Part shown: positions 13,101-25,422 of the stretch, one piece after another
Numbering within the stretch: the first letter of the stretch is position 1
Layout of the letters: every line of letters starts with the position of its first letter
From: Cruorifilaria tuberocauda
Lineage: Eukaryota; Nematoda; Chromadorea; Rhabditida; Onchocercidae
DNA: 48,028 nucleotides
Assembly: GCA_013365365.1 (NCBI GenBank)
Contig: JABVXU010000418.1
Location: forward strand, 1-48,028
Reading direction: 5' to 3'
Program-made: the position numbers and the translations under genes
Notes under the pieces: model-generated
Seen by the model: the letters and a program-made list of their open reading frames with translations, nothing else
The model's database searches: none
What the model was told of the DNA's origin: nothing

Positions 13101-16100
13101 GCAGTCATTTCGATAGCCATTCATTCGTGGTATCAAATTCACACCGAAGCGTTTTTATTCTTTTAGCGCTCATGGAATTATTTTAATCTTTGAAAACAAA
13201 TTTGAATGGAAATAATTAATTTTCCAGGAATTTCATTGTAGAGTGATTTGTGTACGTGTGGAACAAATGGATCCATGTTCTATTGCTTCTCGAAGTGGCT
13301 TACAAGTTGGGGACCGAGTATGGAGTGTTGCTGGTGCTGATGTTCATCAGTGTACTCGAACTCAATGTTTGTCACTTTTGCAGCAACCAGCAATGACTGT
13401 TACTATGATTATCACTCGACAGAATAAGTTGGTTTCTCGAAGATTTTAATTAATTTAAAAGTTGTCAGCTTAAGATTGTAATAACAGATGAATGCCCAGA
13501 GATGGTAGAAATGAAATTGCTGAAAAGATATCAATGGTTAATTTTCCGAAGTGCGAATTGTAAAAATATTTAAAAAGTATGAAGTTCTTGCAAATATTTA
13601 TATCGAAGTTACTGAATTTGATCATTTGTTTCAGCACATCCTCTCCGAAGAATAAAATAAACAAACATAATTGCATGATGACAAATGGATCCCAAATTTC
13701 GTTTTTTCAGAAAGGTTTTTTTCCCAGATTTACAATGTTGTTGATTTATAAATTTTACATCAGATCAGTTATACCATAATGTTGTGATTTTACTGCGAAG
13801 AAAGTTCAGAAGCAGTGATGGGTGATAGCCAAGAAGTTGATAGGTGAGGAATACTTTTGCACTGTTAAGGGATATCAGTTTGCCTGATAGCCTCATATTT
13901 GGTGGAATTGGGGTTGATTTGGTCGAAGAGGAAAATGGACGCTGTCATTTTGATCAGCTAAAGGACAATGTGCTTGAAGGAGACCATCTCAAATTCGATA
14001 AATGCCTAACTGCAATTCTCATCATTTTTTTAATTTCATTCCGTTTAGTCATTTTTAATCTTTTCAACTCTCACTGCGCTAGTTGCATTTGCATGCTTGT
14101 TGTGAAGTCGCATAAATTTGTAATAAACTTAGAAGAAATGCTTGAAGTATTGTGGTTTGAATTATATTCATAATTGGAAATTCTTGGGAATTTTATCAGT
14201 GAAAATATAAAGTGAAAATTTTAATAACTAATTAGTGCATATTTTTCAATAAGCATGAGGAATAAAAAGATAGATAGAATGAGTTTAGGCAAGACTAGGT
14301 GATCATCAGGAATTGATTAAAATTGAATGGTCATCAAAGACTTGAATAAGTAGACCATCGCCAAGAACTTCAACACTTAATGATAAAAAAAGTGATGCGC
14401 AAAAGAATAGAAAAATAATGGGAAGCAACATGGTAACGGGCTTCTAATTATTTTTGCAAGAGTGAATAATATGTGAAGTCTTTTTTCTTTCAGATTCGTT
14501 TTCCTTACTTCAGTAGTAAAATGAATTCCATCTGTTTTCCTTTCATTCTTCCTTGAAATTAATTACTCTAAAAATGAACTTTCTTGATACCGGGATTCCT
14601 TATTGGCAATAAAATGTTTAATTTTCGATGTAAATATCCGGATATTTACTATTCTTAATTCTTCTCTCACTTCTCTTCATCCGTTCCGATCTGCTTTTTC
14701 ATTCCGTTTCATTCGTACGTCCTTGACGTTGTGGAAGAAAAAAAATGCCGTTCTTCATATTTTCCAAGCATTTATTCTCCTTTTCTCTTTCCCCTCTTCC
14801 TCCAAAGGTACATCATTGTGTCTCACCCCTATAAGGAACTGTTCTTTTTCCTTAATTAATGATTTCGTACATTTATTTATACTTTCATCTGCTTCTGAAC
14901 GTTCATTTCAATTGTTGAAAAAGTTTCCAGAAGTTTTGAAAGATCAGTAGTAGTTTCATCATTTGTTGGAGGGTTTTTTTTTTCGCAAGAGCGATAAACT
15001 TCCGATGGAAACTATGTGAATTTAGAGTATACGTATCTATTTGTCGATTTTCATTTGCTTAATTAACAAAGTAATTGATCGTATATTGAAATGATGAGTT
15101 CCAAGTAATTGTTTATATCATTCGATTATTTAAAATTAGATACTGTAAGACAACAGTGAAAGGTAATGATAGATAAGCTTTGTTAATAGGTTAAAGTGAA
15201 GAGAGAAATGTGTTGCGATCAAATAAATCTTTTAATGTAAAGAGAATTCACACTATGATTTTCATCACATGAAGAAAATTCATTTGAAATACCGAAAGAA
15301 TATTGTTTTTTCTTTTTTAGCATATATTTCTCAACTGTTAAATCTGTTTATCACAGTCAGTGATAAAAGTAAAGCATTAAACAATTGGTTATCATATTCA
15401 CATTTTCTCATATTATCGCTCATTTTTAATAATGGCTCATTTTCTGTATTTCATTTCTTCTCTTATCAATTTATATACGGAAATCTTTTACTTTCATTTA
15501 AACTTCAATTCATCTATTTTCTTTTTTAAATGTGATTTATTTTACAGGAAGATCATTCGAAGCTGAAATTTCAAAGTACAGTTTGATAAGATTGAAATTA
15601 TTTTAGGTAAGAAAGAAAAAGAAAGACAAATATAGTATCAGTCCCATTAATGAGCCCCCAATCAGTTTCATGCTTATTCATATGCATTATGATAATAATT
15701 TGAATTTAACAACTTTAGGACTATAGAGTAGGACTTACTCATTCTAAACAACATCCAAGAGAAGCAAATGTTGTGACGCAATAGAGAGTTATTGCGCTAC
15801 AACTATTTCTTTCTTGAAATGCCATTTAAACTTTGTTTTGACCCCATATAGACTTTTCTTTCAATTTTTCTCCTTTTTTATTTTACCTTCAAAGTGATAG
15901 TTCAGGTCTGATCGCCAAAAACGAATTTCATAGTGCATGAAATTTAATATTTTTCGTTTTAATTTATGGCTTTTTTTCGTTTTATGGTTTTAAAAGTTCT
16001 CATTGAAAAAATTCTTGATAAGCAATCGATGACTGTGATCTTCTTTATGGTTCGGGATGAAATTAAAAGATTGAAATAATATGTAAACAGTAAGCGGTGA

Positions 16101-19100
16101 GCGTATCGATTGCACAAGTAAACTCTTTAAGCCTTCTCTAATTTTTCTGATTCCATAAGTCCTTTCCCGTTTGTATATGGGAAAAATTTTAAAAATGTTA
16201 TCATTCAAAAATGGTGTTGTGACTCATTTTAAACATTTCAAATTAAACCGATGTATCTATTTGATTACAATCTTTGATTTTTTTCCTTCTTTTCTTTTGC
16301 TCTAAGACAGAAAGAATGAGAGAAAAATGTTGATAAACGCCGTGTTAGCGATCTCTTGAAATTATCATTATTAGGTAATGGTTATCTTTAACGAATTGTC
16401 GTTATCGTCATATTTTCTTTTCTTCATTATTCAATGAATACATGCATCCACACTTTGTGAATTGAAAAAATATGATTGCATTTTTCGTGAGATTGAAGTA
16501 CTCTTTGTTCTCTCTGAACTTGAATATTTTTGTAACTTTCCCTCTTTCCATCTACGAAAATTTTTTCTTTTTTCTGCAAATGGATTTATTGAAAAACAAC
16601 CATTAGAAAATTCAAAATATGAATCGATTGTAGTTGCTTACAAAATGAGAAGAAGAAAACCTGACAACACACTTCAAAATACATTTTATTTTGTTCAAAA
16701 ATTCATTCTGAGGAATGGCAGCGGGTTTTTAATGTTTTCTTTTTTTCATATAACATAAATATATAACATTTCATGTGACATTTTCAGTGCTTAACATCTT
16801 AGTAAACTTTTCTATAAAATTTTGTTCACTTAGTAAATTGATTGATTAAAATTAAAAATTACTTTATTTCTTCAATAAATATGAGAGAGCCTTGATTGAT
16901 TGAAGTCAAAAAATTGAGCAAAATTTGAAATGTTGACATTTAATTCTGTTTCCATAAAACTTTTCAGAATCATTTTTTTTTGAGAAGAGGAGCTATATCG
17001 AAAACCATAAGGAAGACACTTGAGGCCGAATTATAAGTGCTTAGAGTAGAAGAAGAAACACTCCGTCCGTGAAAGATCAGTTAATCCGAGAGTTCATTTG
17101 AGATTTAAGTTTCACTTTGAAAATTTTTTCAAAATTCAAATTATTTCGAATTTCTAAGTCGTAGCAATTTGTTTTCTCCGATACTATTGTAGAGTAGCAT
17201 TTGTACTGGAATTACTCATTCAACTGTCGATTGAAAAATCGACGAAAGAGCGCTTTCAATGATAGTTGGATAGTTGGAAGCAATTTTGATGATTTCTCAA
17301 AGAAGAATTCCATCTGAGCTTTTCATGTTTCAGAAATCTTCTAATCGAGCGAGCAAATCCGGTACGCTGACAAGGTCACAGGATTATTCAAAGACTGCAA
17401 AATCATTTCACTATTCCACAATCATTGCTTTTCCAAGTGAATAAATAAATGAATCATTTTGTTAACATTTACCCACCAAAAAACATCATCTATTCTTTCT
17501 TCTTTTCCACCCCTCAAAGAGAAGAGAGAGAGAGGAAGTGAAAAAGCATTTCCTTTAAATACTATTTTACATCTCTAGTATTACGTTTATTCATCTTTCT
17601 CTACCAACTATTCTATTCATGTCAGTTTACTTTTGTGCTTGAATTTATAGACAACTTCATTTCCAATTTATATGTTATCCTTTTCAGCCAATTTTTAATT
17701 AAGCAATGTTTGAATATTCGCTTTTGATGAAGGCAACTCATTATTAACTAATTTGATTAGACATTAAAGATAATTCCAATTAAAAACCGCCCTGTATCAA
17801 CTCTGTGTCACGGGGTTAATTTCATAAAATTATTACTCTTGACCAAATAAGCGATATGGCTCAAACTAATTTCCAAAAAAGTTATAACTACTCGAAGATT
17901 TTTCGTTTAAAATTTATGTTATAAAATTATGCATCCTTTGAATAACTGATAAAGCAAGAATGAATAAGAAATTGTTGGCAGAAATGAATGGATAAAATGT
18001 GAAGGAATAAATTAATTAATGACCTGTTTCCAAAGTTAGCATTTTCGAAATGATTACAGCATGCATTCTCTGAGAGAGAGGGAGGGAGCGGAGAAGTAAC
18101 TCTTAAATGATTTTCAAGTTAAACATAGGCATTGCAAGTTTAGCAGTCTGCTGAAGGAGGAGATTGCTTAGGATTTCCACATTTTAAGACTGTAAGAAGT
18201 TTGTATAAAAATTGACTAATAATAACTGAAAAATTGGTTTTATTTACTCTTGACTAATTTATTACCAAAAATTGTGACAGTCGGAAGAAGATTTAAATTT
18301 TAAATGTCATCCAACTTTGGAATGTTTTCATGACGAGTAGAATTTAATCTTTTTCACTCCTAATCTAACTTCAATTTCTTGGTGATGTTTTCTTTTTCCT
18401 GTTTGATTTATCTTGATTTACAAGTACATTGTTATTAGTTAATTAAGTCAATATGGAATGATTGTTTACGCTGAAACACATTTTATAAATAAATTTATGA
18501 TTTTTTAACTGCAGATTAATTATCAATTTTGAATCCCTATAACATTCTTTTTTCAGCATTAATTGGTATTTATCACCTCTGCAAATAGAATATTTTTTAA
18601 AATTCAGAAATGGAACTCACTATTGTCTTTCAAAGTAATAAAATTATATATATTTTATCTTGAAGTGAATTAAAATTTTAAAGCAAAGAAGAATTATTTG
18701 GTCTGAAATACGACCTGTTGTAGAGATATCCGTGAGAAAGCATTCGATTATTTGCAGTCATTAGAATTGATCAATTTTTTCATTCTTTTTGCTTTGATAC
18801 ATTCACTCATCCTTTTCTGGACAATTTTGGGATTTGAAAAACTAGAACTTAATATTTTCTTATATTTTATATAAGAGTAACTTGAATGCTCAAATAGTTA
18901 AATTTCGAAATTAAGTATAATTAGTGCCGGTTATCTCTGAAATAGTGATTTGTAATTAGTAATTCAAATCTGAAACAGAGAAGAGAATTAAATGATCAGA
19001 TGATCGCATTTTATGTTGGAATCGTTAACAATGATCATTCTTTTGCAGTAGTCATGAATCATCATATTTTTCTGATTTCTGTACAAATTTGAGGAATTGT

Positions 19101-22100
19101 ACTTTTCATGGAAAAGAAATTCAGTTTTTCCTGAGCTTCGTATCTTTTGATGATTTCTTTTGGTGAATATAAGAACAACTGGTGCTATTATGTAATGGTG
19201 ATAGGAATTGGTATAATTTCAATTCGAAACCAGTTGAAACATTTAAAAGAAAATTTCTATCTTTTGAAGATTAGCAGTCTGCTGTTTTTGAAAGAGAATA
19301 TTTCTCGAGAGCTTATTTTATTTCTCGTCTCTCTTTTTCTGTTTAGTTGTAGGAGATTTATATGCGCTTCTTAGGACAAGTTCGTATGTTATTGAAAAAG
19401 TTGAAATTTACGGAATGGTTGTATTTCGCTTTTTAATTTTATCCTTAAACTGATTGATGATTACACTTCGAAGTCTTTATGTGTTATAAGTTTATCTGTG
19501 ATAAAAAAATGACGGCGATTTGTAACTTTGGAGATTTATTTGTGTTATTAAGGCGGTGATAACTGCATGTCAACAAGATGAAATGCAGTCTATTTCTCTA
19601 AATAGTATATTTTACCGTTCTCACTTAAAATGTTTCCGTTCTTTTGCTTCCATGAGTATGTTTTGAATTATTCTAGATTTACAAAAAAGGAAAAACTTTT
19701 TTTCAAAGTGAAAAATTTTCAGATAATAAGATGGCTTTAAAATTAGATAGAATCGTATCATCTGTAAATGGCAGTAATAGTGACAGTAATGGTAACAGTA
19801 CTGATGGTATAACGTTCCAAACAAATGGTAATCATTCAACGAGCAGTAAGGATTTCGAATTTCATAGTGATCGATTACAACGACAACAACAGTCGAGACA
19901 AACAGAACGAACCATATCCCGAAATCGTAGTAACATAAAACATAAGCCAACTTATGTCAGCGTATTTGCTTCTGATCCGGATTGTTCCAGTCCATTGTTT
20001 GATGAATTCAATCGGCATTTCGCCGCGAAGTATCGGTTTGAAACGTTTATATACAATTCAATACGGAAGTCAGAATTGATGTAGAAATCTTTTTGGCTGA
20101 CTTAAGCGATCGATCATCGATTGCAGCAAAAGGTATTTAGTCAAGTTAAAAGCAAGTGAGAATTGGTGAATTTTAATCGTCATGTCTTGTTAAATTAATA
20201 GTTTTTAAATTCTCTGATTCTAGTTTTCAAAAGCTAATTTTTTTCAGTCGACCGAACTTTCTTAATGGTAGTCTATATCCACCTATCGGGGATGAAGAGA
20301 TATGCTCTGTTCCGCCGATTACTGCTCCGCTGATATCACTGGCCAAAGAGTCAATATCACCATTGGTCATAAATACGAATGTTTTATTGGATCCCATGAT
20401 TCGTCCAGAAACCTCGAAACAAACTTTTCTCAACGAACAGCGGTCGCTTTTAACATCTCCTGCAAATACTTTTCAACAAAAACAATTTCAACCTTCTGAT
20501 TCAGAAACTCCAGCACATCGGAATGAGACAACAACATATTCCAATTTTTCCTCATCCAACGGAATATCCAATTCAAATCTATCATTGGAAGAAATTTTGG
20601 TGCCAAAAAATTATAAATATGTTCATCTAAAAAGTGACACGGCGTGGATTAGCAAACATAAAGATGAAAAATCGGAAGTTTCTATGAGAGAATCGTTGGA
20701 TAGTTTGTATTCAAAATTCCAGAAAAATTCATTAACTGAAGCAGAGATTTCGAACTATCACTTCCATCCACGAACAGCTGCTAATTCGGAAGAATTTTAT
20801 GTTACTTTATCAAAGTCGATAGATCTTCCAACAACAAAATTTCCACATGATAATTCACTACAGCCAAATGAAATAATGGAACAAAATGAACAGTATGAAA
20901 ATGAAAAATTATCCGGCGATAAAACTATCACGAAAGAATCATCTTCCGATGATATGTAAATAATTTCATGATAACGATTGAATGTCCTGAACAAGTACCG
21001 TTCAATATGCGACAGATTTTTTCATTCATATTTAAAATATCTTCATTTAATTTAAAACAGTAATCTAATTAAGGCATAAGTAATTGAAAATTACAAACTT
21101 TTAGCGTGTGAAAATTCAGAACTTTAATGAAATCGCTTTCAGTTTTAATGGATAAAATTTTCAGATATCACTTGTCTGATTCTGTTACCAAGCCGTTGCC
21201 AGAAAGTACACCTTCAGAATTCGTAAATGCTTCACCTCAGCAATCATTTATGAGACCTCAGAAAAGAGCAATATTGGATCTTATTGCTTCTGAAATTATT
21301 CCTGGACATAGTCAAGGAAGTTATGGGAGCGCTAACTCGGAAGAGTCTCCACTTCAGATTCTGTCTCGTAATCCGGAAATTGAGATGATTTCACAAGGAA
21401 AGCCTGAAAATATAACTTCGCAAGAAAAGTCGAAAAATCGACTGCTGAAAGTTGATCAATCCATTAGCTATTCGTTCGAAAATTTTGCCGTGAAATCTAA
21501 AGATAGTTCGAAAGCAGAAACATACTCGGATATCGGGAAAAGTCGCTTTGCTTCATTTGTACCTGCTACAAAACTCAACCAGATCATCTCTCAAAGGCCT
21601 GATACGCTGAGAAATTTCAGTAGCAATGGTTTATTTTCTGCAATTTTGCACGGAAAATAACTGATAGTATAACTCTTTGAAGCATCTCCAATTCTCCCAT
21701 GATTCCCACAGATTCATTTGAATCTGTGGGGAACTGTCCGTCTCTGGTGTCGGATAATCATCTTGCAGGAAATTTTGAGGAATAGCATGCTGAATGGGGA
21801 TTTTAGTTCTCGAAATTCGCTATCTGAGTTCTTAAAATTTGATTCTTGTTTTATAGTTATAAGAAATGACTCCTTTGAATGTAAACAAACCTAATTCTTC
21901 GTTATATGAAACACTGAATGTTGCTTCGAGAATTTCATATTAAATAATATGAAATTTGAGCGAAAAGTTGACCGTATAATTGGCTCCATATTTCCGATAT
22001 CTGAGGAAATTCAGATTCTCTTTGTTATGTTAAATGTTTCAATAATACTTTATCTATTTCAGGGAAATCTACTTTAACTTCGTTTAAAAAATCCGACTCA

Positions 22101-25100
22101 ATCTTTCCTATCAAATCCATAGATTCAACGCGGGAAAATTCTGATATAATTTCAATGAAACTGGAGCCTTCTCATCGAATTGACCGGATAGTTCCCATCG
22201 ATGAATCACAAACAACATCGCTAAATGAAAAACCCGAAAAACCGATAGTATTAGTTGCTCCACGACGTGCCAGGGATGATGACAAACCGGTTCCGTTTAA
22301 TAAGCTTATCGAAAAGGCAATTTTCATTTTCAATTTATTTTTAAAAATAAAGCTACTGAAATCGGTGAAATGAATTGGCTTGCTAATATACGAAATTTGC
22401 TTTCTGATTTTAGTCCAATTTCTAATCGAGAATGATCTTGAAACGGTTACGCTGTTAATTAATTTGGAAACGTTTTTCCACGCAAGTTATCTTTAGCAAA
22501 AAATTTAGTTAAAATTATGCTTTCCTTTCAGTTTCCAATGAATCTATTTTTCTATCATTCATTTTCGCCTTATTAAAAACAAATTTTTATAGTTTACAAA
22601 AGCAGATAACGGTGCAGTTCCAACACCGAAAACTTTCCCAATTATCTCAGGCGCAAATGACCCGAGCAAATCTAACACGATGCGAAGCAATAGTTGTAGG
22701 AATACTATTCCCAGAACGACGACACTAAATCTGCGAGCCTCTAAAAAAATTCCATGTAGTGATAGCAGAGTGACCAGTGAAAAATTCAGTGAAAAGAATT
22801 CCGCAAATATTGAAACTCTAAGAAATAAATTTTCAACTGCCAATAATACATCTTTTTCACGAAAAGGAAATTTATTTGCAAAAGTGAGAGCGTCATTTGA
22901 AAAGGTATTCATGTGAAAGTATTCTTTCTTCCATGTTTTACTGAGACGAAATGATAAACTGAACAAATCAGGACAGTCTACAGTAAGTTGAGAGAAGATG
23001 TTGAGAAAATAAAGTCCATAAAATGGAATTCCAAAAATTTTTTTAAAATGATATGATAAAATAAGTGGGAATAAAATGTTTAAAATATTTGCTTCGCTTC
23101 TGTGATGCTATTACAATGACTTTATTTTTTTCATCAAATCTAATCATTTCAACATCATATAGTTTGTCAGTGCGTACTTTACATTATTAACTGTAATAAT
23201 CACCAACAGTGCTTCCTTTCTCCTTCTCTCCGTCTTCTTTCTCTTTCTTCCGGAATCTATGTTAAAAAGAGTTCTTAGCACAAGTATAATTCTTTACAGA
23301 ATGCAGAACCTCTTCGAGTGATCTTAGGACCACATAATACTGAAAACGAATTCACTAGCGAAGAAAAAATCAAAGGCGGAAAATCTTCCAATATCAATCA
23401 GCAATGTGAAAAAGTTGAAAAAAGATTTTCGATTAAAACGAAACAGAAAGAGAGCGAATGTTCAGAACTATGTTCATTCGTGGCGGAAAAAGTATCGAAT
23501 ACGAAAATGTATCCATGTTTACCAGAAACAGAACGTGTGAGAGTTACGAAAGGTGCAGGAATAATTTTATTCATTTATTTAACCTTTTTATCAACTGAAT
23601 CAATTTAGGATTGGTTGGTGTAATTTTTCTTCCATGATTGCATGGAAATAGTTTATTTTTTAACAACAGACGAGAGATTTTTATAATCTTAAAAAAATAG
23701 ATTAGTTGAAGGACTCGATTTCTCACGTTTCGATCATATAACAAACGATGAGGTGATCGGAAGACCGCTGGAAGCAGATGAAGCGGAACAAGCGGCACAT
23801 CAAATAATCAAAGGACTAGCATCAAACAATGAATTGCATGAGCAAGAACATCCGTCTGAGATGGAGGTAATATTTTTAAAGTTCTTGTCGATTATTTCGC
23901 GTCTTCATAAGCCATTATCAGTGACTAATTAAAAAATACAACACATCTCAAATCGCAGTGTCGAGGTTGTATTTGAACTTTGAAACTATGATTTAGAGAT
24001 GTGTTGTGTTTTACTATGTATACAAATTGAAGTGGTTTCAAGAGCAATTTATAGCAAAAAAGCAAATCATATTTATATTTGCAGTTTTTTATCGAAAGTA
24101 TTTTCTCTAACATATTTCAAGTATTTTAGTTAATGGAATGCAAAAGTTTGTTGGATGAAAAATTTGCTGATTATAATATTTTCAAAGTAATATTGAGAAG
24201 ATCAGCAAGTAATCTGGAGGGTTCAGTTGGTGTAATTCTGAGTTCAGCAGCTTCTGGTGATCAATATATTAGCGTGAGTATTTGAGCAATTAATTAAAAG
24301 TTTGGAGTGCAGTTGAACAATGGTTTCACAGTATTTGTTCAGGTTCAAAGGATAATATCAGGAAGTATTGCGGATCGCAGCGATCTCATTGAAAAAGGTG
24401 ACCGTGTTTTCTTCGTGCAAGGTCACTCGACGAAACAGGTCAAATAATTTCTCATCTTTAAAAACATTATAGATTTTTCAAATTGTAGCTAAAATTGATT
24501 TTTGATATTAAAAGGTGCTTGATCGAGTATTTTCAATTAATTCTTATTTCATAAATCTTACTATTTACTTTTTATTCCAGATGTCAGCTGCAGATGCACG
24601 AACTTTAATTAAACAAAGAACTGAACATGTTGCTTTCATACTTGGACGACCAAAGACGAAATCAAATGACATGCCAACCGAGCCTGCTAAATTTGTTTCC
24701 ACCGGTACATTCAATCTAAAATATATTGATTCTTCTCAAGAAACAAGTAATTTCCCTGGAAACATTATTTGTCATTAGTTTAAAAAATATGCAAAAAAGC
24801 TACTTGCAGTCTTTTTTTATTGGCTTATTTTCTTTTTTTCTGTTTAAGCTGCTGCTGATCCTCATTTATTTAATTATTCAATGGATCCCGAAGAAGTGTT
24901 GCTGAGAAAAGGCAGTCTTGGTGTCGGTTTAGCACTTGATGGCGGTCGTGGATCAGTGTTTGGTGATCGACCAATTATTATCAAAAGGGTTTTCGAAGGT
25001 AATTCATCAGTTATTGTAAGAATAGCAATCTGTTTGAGAGCGTATAATTTGATTAGAAAAAAATGACAGCAAAATTTATAAACCTTAAATCTGTTTAGGA

Positions 25101-25346
25101 AAAAGTTAACACAAATTTTGATTTTTAACAATATAGCTGACTAAAGCTATGAAAATAATTGACATTAACGTTATCAGATTGTTTCCAGGTGGTTCTGCAG
25201 CACGTAGCGGTCGTATAAAAGTTGGTGACCAGGTGAGAGCAATTGATGGAATCGATGTAAGAGGTATGAGTTATCTGGAAGCAACAAAAACACTTCGATC
25301 ACGTCCAGAAGGACTTTTAAAACTGGTTATACTTAGCCGTTTGTAA
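7194..25346 (+). CDS. Multi-PDZ scaffold protein, PDZD2/pro-IL-16-like (18 exons)
   Basis: Exons: 7194-7401, 8024-8210, 8940-9081, 12644-12783, 13242-13427, 13635-13714, 19723-20080, 20248-20955, 21165-21628, 22063-22316, 22593-22904, 23300-23552, 23706-23866, 24130-24273, 24343-24438, 24581-24746, 24849-24998, 25189-25346. All junction phases agree and the joined frame is 1,388 codons plus stop. Four PDZ domains are visible: residues ~30-110 ([19 protein letters not shown]), ~200-283 ([12 protein letters not shown]), ~1165-1250 (GSVGVILSS) and ~1300-1388 ([19 protein letters not shown]), with the chain ending at the last PDZ strand. Between them lie ~880 polar, Ser/Asn/Lys-rich residues. PDZ1 and the terminal PDZ resemble those of PDZD2 and pro-interleukin-16, so a cytoplasmic or junctional scaffold binding C-terminal peptides is inferred. 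Least certain: exon 3, the exon 6 donor, the ends of exons 9 and 10, and whether exons 1-6 belong to the same transcript as exons 7-18. Confidence 0.72.
8211..8939 (+). other. Intron 2 of the PDZ gene
   Basis: AT-rich, with stops in all frames. Its donor (GTAATG) overlaps an in-frame TAA, so a read-through form would end the protein just after PDZ1. No other feature seen. Confidence 0.5.
9082..12643 (+). other. Intron 3 of the PDZ gene, 3.6 kb
   Basis: Contains no recognised exon. Its right half carries the two arms of an imperfect inverted repeat (11620-11860 and 12340-12580). The acceptor (AAATTATAG) is weaker than most in the window, so an unseen exon inside this intron is possible. Confidence 0.5.
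11620..12580. repeat. Imperfect inverted repeat, arms of about 235 bp
   Basis: The reverse complement of 11620-11860 aligns by eye along 12340-12580. Near-identical blocks include GTTCTCCAATCAC, GTTCCGCGTGTT and the TATATCC / TTTTCCC / TGAATATGC series, with many substitutions and small gaps in between (I judge roughly 70% identity). About 480 bp separate the arms. The two arms also give related hydrophobic translations on opposite strands. It could be an old fold-back element or two decayed copies of a dispersed repeat. Confidence 0.65.
13715..19722 (+). other. Intron 6 of the PDZ gene or intergenic gap, 6 kb
   Basis: AT-rich throughout, with several open frames of 70-115 codons that show no recognisable family and are mostly Phe/Leu/Ile/Ser, as random AT-rich DNA gives. 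GA microsatellites lie at about 17519-17536 and 18072-18090. A 40-residue acidic frame near 13880-14005 is the only stretch with unusual composition. If the PDZ locus is two genes, this is the intergenic region and must hold the second promoter. Confidence 0.45.
21629..22062 (+). other. Intron 9 of the PDZ gene
   Basis: Holds a near-perfect palindrome at 21705-21730 (12 bp arms, 2 bp spacer). Otherwise AT-rich and non-coding. Donor position is tentative. Confidence 0.5.
22905..23299 (+). other. Intron 11 of the PDZ gene
   Basis: AT-rich, with a short pyrimidine-rich run near 23213-23251. Donor GTATTC, acceptor TTTACAG. Nothing else seen. Confidence 0.6.
23933..24012 (+). repeat. Intronic hairpin, stem about 22 bp
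   Basis: ACAACACATCT at 23938-23948 is the exact reverse complement of 23997-24007. Pairing extends outward through A/T pairs to about 23933/24012 and inward (CAAATC with GATTT, one bulged A), leaving a loop of about 35 bases. It lies wholly in the intron between exons 13 and 14 of the PDZ gene. Confidence 0.6.
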
Positions 25347-25416
25347 TACAGTGACGTACAACTACTTTGCTCGTTCATTCTGCTCAAATTTAGTTGATGC
25401 AACAAGATTCCATTGA

Positions 25417-25422
25417 AATAAA
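25417..25422 (+). terminator. Candidate polyadenylation signal of the PDZ gene
   Basis: AATAAA 70 bp after the PDZ gene stop codon, the first such hexamer downstream on the plus strand. Confidence 0.6.

Larger units (their letters stand above)
7194..13714 (+). other. N-terminal block of the PDZ gene (exons 1-6, PDZ1 and PDZ2)
   Basis: PDZ1 is split after the LICKG turn by a 622 bp intron and resumes [20 protein letters not shown]. Exon 3 (8940-9081) is Cys/Lys-rich, chosen for its TTTTTCAG acceptor and GTGAGT donor and for leaving phase 0, which fits exon 4. PDZ2 is split across 12644-12783 and 13242-13427, continuing [20 protein letters not shown]. Without exon 6, the frame reads through the weak donor at 13428 to a TAA at 13447-13449, which would make a complete two-PDZ protein of about 295 residues. 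Exon 6 (80 bp) is supported only by phase and by TTTCAG before it; its donor is weak (AAAG then GTTTTT). Confidence 0.6.
19723..23552 (+). other. Central low-complexity linker of the PDZ gene (exons 7-12)
   Basis: Exons 7-12 encode ~780 residues without a recognised domain. Composition is Ser, Asn, Lys, Glu, Gln and Thr rich with few hydrophobic runs, so it is probably disordered. Exon 7 opens with acceptor TTTTCAG at 19717-19722 and an in-frame ATG at 19731 ([20 protein letters not shown]). Exons 8 and 9 are long (708 and 464 bp) and open throughout. Exon 9 must end near 21628 at a weak GTTTAT donor, because only phase 1 joins the open frame of exon 10. Exon 10 ends either at a GC donor after 22316 or at a GTGAAA donor after 22364; both keep phase. 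Confidence 0.65.

Noticed and set aside
14603..16758. Three plus-strand frames of 86-115 codons as genes
   Set aside because: Composition is dominated by Phe, Leu, Ser and Ile as expected from AT-rich chance frames; no domain, and no phase-compatible splice partner was found.
22559..22966. 135-codon minus-strand frame
   Set aside because: Antisense shadow of PDZ-gene exon 11 (22593-22904), whose sense frame has matched splice sites and phase.
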